Of a stretch of 64,000 bases of DNA, positions 58,434 to 64,000 are shown piece by piece (position 1 is the first letter of the stretch; each line of letters starts with the position of its first letter). This DNA comes from Clostridiales bacterium. GTDB taxonomy: Bacteria > Bacillota > Clostridia > Saccharofermentanales > Saccharofermentanaceae. The notes below the pieces were generated by a model that saw nothing but the letters and a program-made list of their open reading frames with translations, was not told the DNA's origin and searched no databases. Where the stretch lies: positions 1 through 64,000 of the forward strand of contig JAFWDK010000009.1 of the NCBI GenBank assembly GCA_017513085.1, written 5' to 3'. A program made the position numbers and the translations under genes.

Positions 58434-58469
58434 TCCCAATCTTACGAAAATGTAAGATTGGGGATTTTT
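58434..58469 (+). terminator. Rho-independent terminator between kinase and ABC genes
   Basis: TCCCAATCTTAC (58434-58445) and GTAAGATTGGGGA (58452-58464) pair around loop GAAAAT, followed by TTTTT. The inner stem sequence GTAAGATTG recurs at 58508-58516, just before the ABC genes, where a regulator site might be expected. Confidence 0.85.
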
Positions 58470-58574
58470 ATGTAAGGTAAATCGATGGAACGACAGACTG
58501 CCGGAAGTGTAAGATTGTCATGAAGTACAAGGATGGCGGGTCAAGGGGAGCCGCCAAAAGAGAGGAGACATAGC

Positions 58575-59348
58575 ATGTCAATGTTAGAGGTGAATAACCT
58601 GAAGAAAGTCTACACAACGCGTTTCGGTGGAAACAAAGTGACGGCGCTGCAGAACGTAAATCTCACGGTAGAAAAAGGTGAGTATGTAGCGATCATGGGT
58701 GAATCCGGTTCCGGTAAAACGACGCTCCTGAACATCATTGCGACGTTGGATAAGCCGACCGAGGGCGAAGTGATCCTGGACGGAAAGAAGATGAGTTCCA
58801 TCAAGGAAAAAGCACTGGCGCAGTTCCGGCGTGAACGTCTGGGGTTTGTCTTTCAGGAATTCAATCTTCTTGATAATTTCTCTGTGCGTGACAATATCTA
58901 CCTGCCGCTTGTTTTGGCAGGATTGCATCATTCCGAGATGGAAGAACGCATCAAGCCGATCGCGGAGAAACTGGGCATCACTCCCTTGCTGGAAAAGTTT
59001 CCGTATGAGATCTCCGGCGGACAGAAACAGCGCGTGGCTGTGGCGCGTGCTGTGATCACCAAGCCGGAGCTGGTTTTGGCGGATGAACCGACAGGCGCAC
59101 TGGATTCACGTTCTACTGATGAACTTTTGGAGCAGTTTGCCAACATTAACAAGGAAGGCCAGACGATCCTGATGGTCACCCACTCCATTAAAGCCGCCAG
59201 CACTTCCGGACGAGTGCTTTTCATAAAGGACGGTATCGTTTATCACCAGATCTATCGTGGAAACGAGAGCAACAGCGAGTTCTACAGAAGGATCTCGGAT
59301 TCTCTGACGGCCCTCATGGGCGACGGCGTGCAGACCGTGAAGGATTGA
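58575..59348 (+). CDS. ABC transporter ATP-binding protein (BceA-like)
   Basis: A 257-residue ATPase of the MacB/LolD/BceA group. Walker A GESGSGKTT, Q-loop FVFQEFNLL, signature ISGGQKQRVAVARA and Walker B LVLADEPTGALD are all intact. The sequence is typical of peptide-antibiotic resistance pumps that free lipid II-cycle targets from bacitracin or lantibiotics. ATG 58575 has SD AGAGGAG; upstream in-frame codons to 58533 are likely leader. The permease gene follows after 16 bases. Induction by the adjacent two-component system is expected from family knowledge. Confidence 0.95.
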   Translation: MSMLEVNNLKKVYTTRFGGNKVTALQNVNLTVEKGEYVAIMGESGSGKTTLLNIIATLDKPTEGEVILDGKKMSSIKEKALAQFRRERLGFVFQEFNLLDNFSVRDNIYLPLVLAGLHHSEMEERIKPIAEKLGITPLLEKFPYEISGGQKQRVAVARAVITKPELVLADEPTGALDSRSTDELLEQFANINKEGQTILMVTHSIKAASTSGRVLFIKDGIVYHQIYRGNESNSEFYRRISDSLTALMGDGVQTVKD

Positions 59349-59364
59349 GCCGGAGGAGAACACG

Positions 59365-61380
59365 ATGAAAAGCATTTACAAGAATCTTGCGCGCAATGCG
59401 CTCAGCAAGAATAAGATCATATATGTTCCGTATATCATATCGAGTATCATGATGATCACGATTTCATTCATCATCTTTAACCTTGCCGTGGATAAGGTGA
59501 TCGGGGGTATCAACGGTGGTGCTTCTCTTCAGATGATGATGAGATTCGGCATATTCATCATGTACATGATCAGTTTCTTTTTCCTTAACAGCGTCAGCCG
59601 TTTCGTGATCAAACAGAGAAAAAAAGAACTGGGTCTTTATAGTGTTCTCGGCATGCAGAAAAAGCACATCATGCGTGTACAGTTTATCGAGAATCTGTAT
59701 GTGTATATTCTCAGCGCGATCCCAGGTACGATCATCGGTGTGGTGATCTCGAAGATCCTTCAGCTGATGGTCCTGAAGATCTATAACTGTGAAGCCGATT
59801 TCGGATGGGAGATCAATTGGATGCCGATCCTTGTCAACCTCGCTGTTTTCGGTTTCTTCTACCTCCTTTTCTTCCTGGTGAACTGTATCAGTATTCTTCG
59901 TACCAATACGCTGGAGTACATGAAGGAAGAGGCGAAAGGTGAGAAGAGACCGAAGTCAAACTGGCTTTTGGCTATCGCAGGTGTCATTTTCCTTGGCTCC
60001 GGCTACGCATTGGCGATCCGTTCACAGACTGCCATGGATGCATTTTCCTTTTTCTTCTTCGCCGTTTCGCTGGTTATTTTCGGCACGATCTGTCTCTTTA
60101 CTGCGGGGTCGATCACGATCTTGAATACATTAAAGAAAAAGAAGGATTACTATTACAAGACCGGGCATTTCATCTCGGTATCCGGTATGCTCTACAGAAT
60201 GAAAAGAAACGCGTCGACGTTGGCAACGATCTGTATTTTTGCCACAATGGTGCTGGTAACCATCTCTTCGGTTATGACGTTGTACAGCACGATCAGGACA
60301 CGTGCCGAGGAATGGTATCGAGTGGATTTCGATGTCGTTTATGAAACATGCAGTGACGAGCAGATGCAGGAGAACATCGAGAAATTGATAAAAGGCGCGG
60401 AGAAGATCGGAATGAATATCGATCAGATCATTCCGTACAAGTACTACAATGCATACGCAAATTTCAAGGATGGTGTACTTCTTACATATCCTGCTTATCC
60501 GAATACGAGCGTGATCGAAACCTTTACGCTTTCGCTGGATCTATATAATCTCGTAAACAAGAGTGATGTGACTCTTGAGAAGGACCAGATCGGTTACTTT
60601 GTCATGAATGGCCCAAAGATTTCCGGGGAGATCTCGTACCAGACCGTAAATGCGGCGTATGACCAATACTCAGAAAAATCGAAAGCCTTCACGCTTGTGG
60701 AACTCGATGAAGCACCGCAGTTCAGTTATGGTGCCTCCATTACCTTGACAGAAGGGACATATTTCTTCGTTGCTCCAGATCAGGAAACACTCGATTCTCT
60801 CCGTGCTTATTTCAGCCAGTCAATCGTTGAGTACGAAGATGCAAGAATACGTGTTCTTGTGAATACGGATGCTGATGAAGAGACACAGCAGCGCTATTAC
60901 GATGAAATCAATACGAATCAGAAAGACTATGGGTTTATGTATGCCTATAGCCGCCTGGAGGATCTCCACGAAGTGATCGGGATCTATGGTGGTCTGTTCT
61001 TCCTGGGTATATTCCTGAGCATTGCGTTCCTGACGATCACGATCCTGAACATGTACTTCAGCCAGCTTCTGCAGGGATATGAAGATACGAAGCGTTTTGC
61101 GATCATGAGAAAGGTCGGATTGAGCCGGAAAGAAATCAAAAAATCGATCAATTCGCAGATCGTCATTGTTTTCCTTCTGCCGCTAGTTGTCGCGGTGATC
61201 CATACGATGGCTGCCTTCCCGATGGTCAATCGTATCCTGAGTCTCCTGGGAGGATGTAAGCCTGAGCGCTTCCTGCTCGTTCTCGGTGCATGTGTGGCCG
61301 TGTTCGCACTGGTCTACACGATCGCGTACTTCTTCACAAGAAGGACGTATCTGAGACTGGTCAGTGGTGCGAAACAGTGA
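59365..61380 (+). CDS. FtsX-type ABC permease (BceB-like)
   Basis: A 671-residue membrane protein with ten predicted TM helices in the pattern 1+3+... of BceB-type permeases: helices near 20, 60, 110, 150, 200, 235, 285, then a large extracellular domain (~310-530) and the last three helices (~540-660). The N-terminal FtsX domain (RFVIKQRKKELGLYSVLGMQKKHIMRVQFIENL) and the C-terminal one (MRKVGLSRKEIKKSINSQIVIVF) are recognisable. The ~220-residue extracellular loop is the peptide-sensing domain in this family. With BceA it both removes the antibiotic and signals to the kinase. SD GGAGGAG. Confidence 0.94.
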   Translation: MKSIYKNLARNALSKNKIIYVPYIISSIMMITISFIIFNLAVDKVIGGINGGASLQMMMRFGIFIMYMISFFFLNSVSRFVIKQRKKELGLYSVLGMQKKHIMRVQFIENLYVYILSAIPGTIIGVVISKILQLMVLKIYNCEADFGWEINWMPILVNLAVFGFFYLLFFLVNCISILRTNTLEYMKEEAKGEKRPKSNWLLAIAGVIFLGSGYALAIRSQTAMDAFSFFFFAVSLVIFGTICLFTAGSITILNTLKKKKDYYYKTGHFISVSGMLYRMKRNASTLATICIFATMVLVTISSVMTLYSTIRTRAEEWYRVDFDVVYETCSDEQMQENIEKLIKGAEKIGMNIDQIIPYKYYNAYANFKDGVLLTYPAYPNTSVIETFTLSLDLYNLVNKSDVTLEKDQIGYFVMNGPKISGEISYQTVNAAYDQYSEKSKAFTLVELDEAPQFSYGASITLTEGTYFFVAPDQETLDSLRAYFSQSIVEYEDARIRVLVNTDADEETQQRYYDEINTNQKDYGFMYAYSRLEDLHEVIGIYGGLFFLGIFLSIAFLTITILNMYFSQLLQGYEDTKRFAIMRKVGLSRKEIKKSINSQIVIVFLLPLVVAVIHTMAAFPMVNRILSLLGGCKPERFLLVLGACVAVFALVYTIAYFFTRRTYLRLVSGAKQ

Positions 61381-61449
61381 CGTTACATCCGGAAGATTTA
61401 TGTAGGACGTAAAACGACACAATACAACACAAAAATGGTACACCACAAT

Positions 61450-61503
61450 ACCTCCGGTAAGGTAGAATACTATGTATGAGATTCGACTTGCCGGAGGTTT
61501 TTT
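61450..61503 (+). promoter_or_regulatory. Hairpin with T-tract immediately before the GH3 start codon
   Basis: ACCTCCGGTAAG (61450-61461) pairs with CTTGCCGGAGGT (61487-61498) around a 25-base loop, followed by TTTTTT and then ATG. It could terminate the Bce permease transcript, but the 3' arm also contains the SD CCGGAGG of the next gene, so any read-through RNA would hide that site. The loop contains TAGAAT (61463-61468), a possible -10 for a transcript that starts inside and avoids the hairpin. Confidence 0.6.
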
Positions 61504-64000
61504 ATGCCTGAATATATACTAGATTGGAACAAATACACGGACACAGCGATCCAGGTCGCACAGGAAGGTTCGGTGCTTCTGAAAAATGACCGTGAGGCAT
61601 TGCCGTTGACGGAGGGTACAAAAGTTGCCGTTTTTGGCAGAATGCAGAAAAACTACTATAAGAGTGGAACAGGTTCCGGAGGTATGGTGAATGTTAAGCA
61701 TGTCGTGTCGATCCTGGAGGGCCTTCAGCAGGCGGAAAACATCGTTTTGGATCAGGAATTGATCCGTATCTATGAAGAGTGGGAAAACAAGAATCCTGTT
61801 GATCCGGGTGTAGGCTGGGGAAAAGAGAACTGGTCACAGCCGGAGATGGAGTTGTCTGACGAGGTGGTGGAAGCTGCTTCTGAAAGAAACGATGCGGCAG
61901 TTATTATCCTTGCCCGAACTGCCGGCGAGGATCGTGATAATATGGCGCAGAAGGGTTCTTTCTTCTTGAGCGACGGAGAAGAAGCGATGCTCAAGAAAGT
62001 GTGCGCGGCGTTCTCCCGGACGATCGTTCTTCTGAATGTGGGCAATATCATTGATATGTCTTTTGTAGAAAAATATGACCCGGCAGCGGTCATGTATATC
62101 TGGCAGGCCGGCATGATCGGCGGTACAGCGTGCGCGGATCTTCTTACGGGTGCAGCCACTCCGTCAGGATGTCTGACGGATACGATCGCACGGGATCTTT
62201 CCGACTATCCGTCCACACCGAACTTTGGCGGAGAAGATCTGTCCAAGGATTTCTATGCGGAGGATATCTTTGTCGGTTATCGTTATTTTTCCACCTTTGC
62301 ACCGGAGAAGGTCTTATATCCGTTCGGGTTCGGTCTCTCTTACACGACATTTGCAATTTCATTGTCCGGTTTTAAGGCTGAGAAGACGGATGTCAGTGTC
62401 AAAGTTAAAGTGAAAAATACCGGGAACAGGAAAGGAAAGAAGACTGTCATGCTTTTTGCTAAGACGCCTTCCGACCGCCTTGCCGCTTCTGAAAGAGTAT
62501 TGGTGGATTTCGCGAAAACTTCCGAACTTCTTCCGGGACAGGAGCAGGAACTTGTTTTGAAGGCAGACGGTAGCCGTTACGCATCTTTTGACGATGACGG
62601 AAGACTGATGGGAGAGACGGGCTGGGTGCTTCCTAAAGGAACATATTCATTCTATTTCGGAGAAAACGTACAAAAAACTGTATTCGCCGGTGAATTTACT
62701 CTTGATGAGGATACTATGCTTGAAGCTTTGGAGTCTGCCGCAAAACCTGTACAGGCTTTTGAAAGACTGACGATGGGAGGCAAATATGAGCCGGCGCCGC
62801 TTCGTGTCGTAGAGCATATGGATACGCGACTTAAGAGAGTTCCGGAAGAGATCCCTTATACAGGTGATAAGGGTATTAAGCTTTCGGATGTGAAACTCGG
62901 AAAGAATACGATGGAAGAGTTTATTGCCCAGCTTTCGGATGAGGATCTTTCTTTGATCATTCGTGGAGAAGGCATGGGAAGTCCGAAAGTTACAACAGGA
63001 ACGGCGGCTGCTTTTTCCGGTGTGACACGGGAACTTATGGCTAAGGGTATTCCTACGCTGTGCTGTGATGACGGACCTTCCGGTATGCGTATAGACAGCG
63101 GAAAGAAAGCATTTTCTCTGCCGAATGGAACCTGTCTGGCATGTACTTTTAATGAGAAACTGAACGAAGAGCTTTTCGATTGGTTCGGCATAGAAATGAT
63201 CAGCAATGAAGTGGATACGATCCTGGGACCCGGAATCAATATTCACCGTCATCCCTTGAACGGAAGAAACTTCGAGTATTTTTCGGAAGATCCGCTTCTA
63301 ACCGGACGCATGGCATCCGCACAGATCCGTGGTTTGGAGAGGCATGGCGTGACCGGTACGATCAAGCATTTCTGCTGTAATAACAGAGAGACCAAACGTC
63401 GTAATATGGATTCGATCGTTTCCGAGAGAGCCCTTCGTGAGATCTATCTCAAGGGCTTTGAGATAGCGGTGAAAGAAGGAAAAGCGAGAAGCATCATGTC
63501 GGTCTATAACATGATCAACGGCACGTACGGGACTTCGAATTATGAACTGAACACCAAGATCCTTCGTGAGCAGTGGGGGTATACCGGTCTTTTGATGACG
63601 GATTGGTGGGCGTATATCGATGGCGTTCCGGAGAGACCGCACGATCATGCGCTTCGACAGCACTCTGCTATGGCCAGATCCCAGTGTGATGTGTATATGG
63701 TTTGTTCTTCAGTTGAAAAAGAGGATCTCGATATGAGTGATACGTACGATAATCTGAAGAATGATCGGGAAGATCTTATTACGAGAAGAGAGCTGCAGAG
63801 AAATGCGGCCAACATCCTTCGTTTTGCTTTAGATACTCCGGCGATGTCTGCGCTTATGGGTGAACCATGCAAGGTGAAGCACATCGATTGTCCTTTTGCG
63901 GAAGATACGATCGAAGCCAAGGTCGATGTGTACTACGAGATCAATAAAGATCCGGTCATCCAGGTAAACGTGGATACGACGAATGGCGACGATTTCGTTT
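61504..64000 (+). CDS. GH3 beta-glucosidase with permuted domain order (partial, runs off the window)
   Basis: At least 832 residues, open at the window end. The domain order is permuted relative to usual GH3 enzymes. The alpha/beta C-domain comes first (EGSVLLKNDREALPL, VAVFGRMQKNYYKSGTGSGG; EDRDNM near residue 140), then a fibronectin-III-like domain (YPFGFGLSYTTF; KVKVKNTGN), and last the (beta/alpha)8 catalytic domain (DGPSGMR, GPGINIHRHPLNGRNFEYFSEDP, KHFCCNNRE and nucleophile Asp700 in LLMTDWWAYIDG). This order is known from rumen beta-glucosidases such as those of Butyrivibrio and Ruminococcus albus. No signal peptide, so probably intracellular cellodextrin or glucoside hydrolysis. Regulation by the hairpin just upstream is possible. 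Confidence 0.92.
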   Translation, partial: MPEYILDWNKYTDTAIQVAQEGSVLLKNDREALPLTEGTKVAVFGRMQKNYYKSGTGSGGMVNVKHVVSILEGLQQAENIVLDQELIRIYEEWENKNPVDPGVGWGKENWSQPEMELSDEVVEAASERNDAAVIILARTAGEDRDNMAQKGSFFLSDGEEAMLKKVCAAFSRTIVLLNVGNIIDMSFVEKYDPAAVMYIWQAGMIGGTACADLLTGAATPSGCLTDTIARDLSDYPSTPNFGGEDLSKDFYAEDIFVGYRYFSTFAPEKVLYPFGFGLSYTTFAISLSGFKAEKTDVSVKVKVKNTGNRKGKKTVMLFAKTPSDRLAASERVLVDFAKTSELLPGQEQELVLKADGSRYASFDDDGRLMGETGWVLPKGTYSFYFGENVQKTVFAGEFTLDEDTMLEALESAAKPVQAFERLTMGGKYEPAPLRVVEHMDTRLKRVPEEIPYTGDKGIKLSDVKLGKNTMEEFIAQLSDEDLSLIIRGEGMGSPKVTTGTAAAFSGVTRELMAKGIPTLCCDDGPSGMRIDSGKKAFSLPNGTCLACTFNEKLNEELFDWFGIEMISNEVDTILGPGINIHRHPLNGRNFEYFSEDPLLTGRMASAQIRGLERHGVTGTIKHFCCNNRETKRRNMDSIVSERALREIYLKGFEIAVKEGKARSIMSVYNMINGTYGTSNYELNTKILREQWGYTGLLMTDWWAYIDGVPERPHDHALRQHSAMARSQCDVYMVCSSVEKEDLDMSDTYDNLKNDREDLITRRELQRNAANILRFALDTPAMSALMGEPCKVKHIDCPFAEDTIEAKVDVYYEINKDPVIQVNVDTTNGDDFV

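Overview
The window reads as a chromosomal segment of a low-to-moderate GC, strictly anaerobic Firmicute of the class Clostridia, probably a gut or rumen fibre-degrader of the Lachnospiraceae/Oscillospirales type. Supporting signs are AGGAGG ribosome sites, TTG starts, a T-box leader before pheST, rubrerythrin, YesM/YesN-type and Bce-type sensing modules, very large secreted proteins with Thr-Pro linkers, and xylan/oligosaccharide genes. No phage, plasmid, transposase or CRISPR genes were seen. The species is not identified. Layout, left: the first 19 bases look like the 3' end of a tRNA (probably Leu) followed by its terminator. Then come an OhrR-type regulator with its own promoter/operator, an ATP-grasp and DUF2156 gene pair, and a secreted DUF6273/DUF4214 protein interrupted by an in-frame TAG. 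Next (6.1-15.2 kb) is a sugar-uptake island: a YesN/YesM-like two-component system and a YtfQRT-YjfF-like ABC transporter with one substrate-binding lipoprotein at each end of the operon. An AlkD-like gene follows, and its stop codon abuts an array of 63-bp palindromic repeats facing a frameshifted PD-(D/E)XK-like gene. Middle (17-31 kb): a flavin split-barrel protein, a GH13 glycosidase, two unrecognised proteins, rubrerythrin, mutY with an HD-domain gene, and a 1319-residue leucine-rich-repeat/Ig-like secreted protein. After that lies an AT-richer segment with a PstS-like protein lacking a signal peptide, divergent from a radical SAM enzyme and a circularly permuted ATP-grasp-like protein. 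I recognise no named pathway for this last trio. Right: a xylose/xylan operon (transketolase, LacI-type regulator, GH3 beta-xylosidase, xylulokinase), with a LacI-like operator in its leader. It is followed by an AIM24 protein, an operon of an anion transporter, a cytidylate-kinase-like protein and argC, and a second LRR/Ig-like protein paralogous to the first. Beyond these are a small HTH regulator whose 3' end doubles as a terminator, a Cys-repeat lipoprotein, T-box/pheS/pheT, a TPR-like gene divergent from a lipoprotein, and a zinc-ribbon pair. The last complete group is a BceRSAB-like antimicrobial-peptide sensing and resistance module. The window ends inside a GH3 glucosidase with permuted domain order. 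The main themes are polysaccharide and sugar capture (GH13, two GH3, xylulose to pentose phosphate, two-component-controlled ABC uptake), surface or secreted repeat proteins, and envelope defence. The most unusual items are the palindromic 63-bp array at 15926-16193, the radical SAM/ATP-grasp/PstS-like trio at 27.3-31.2 kb, and two broken reading frames (TAG at 4781; A-run frameshift near 16692).
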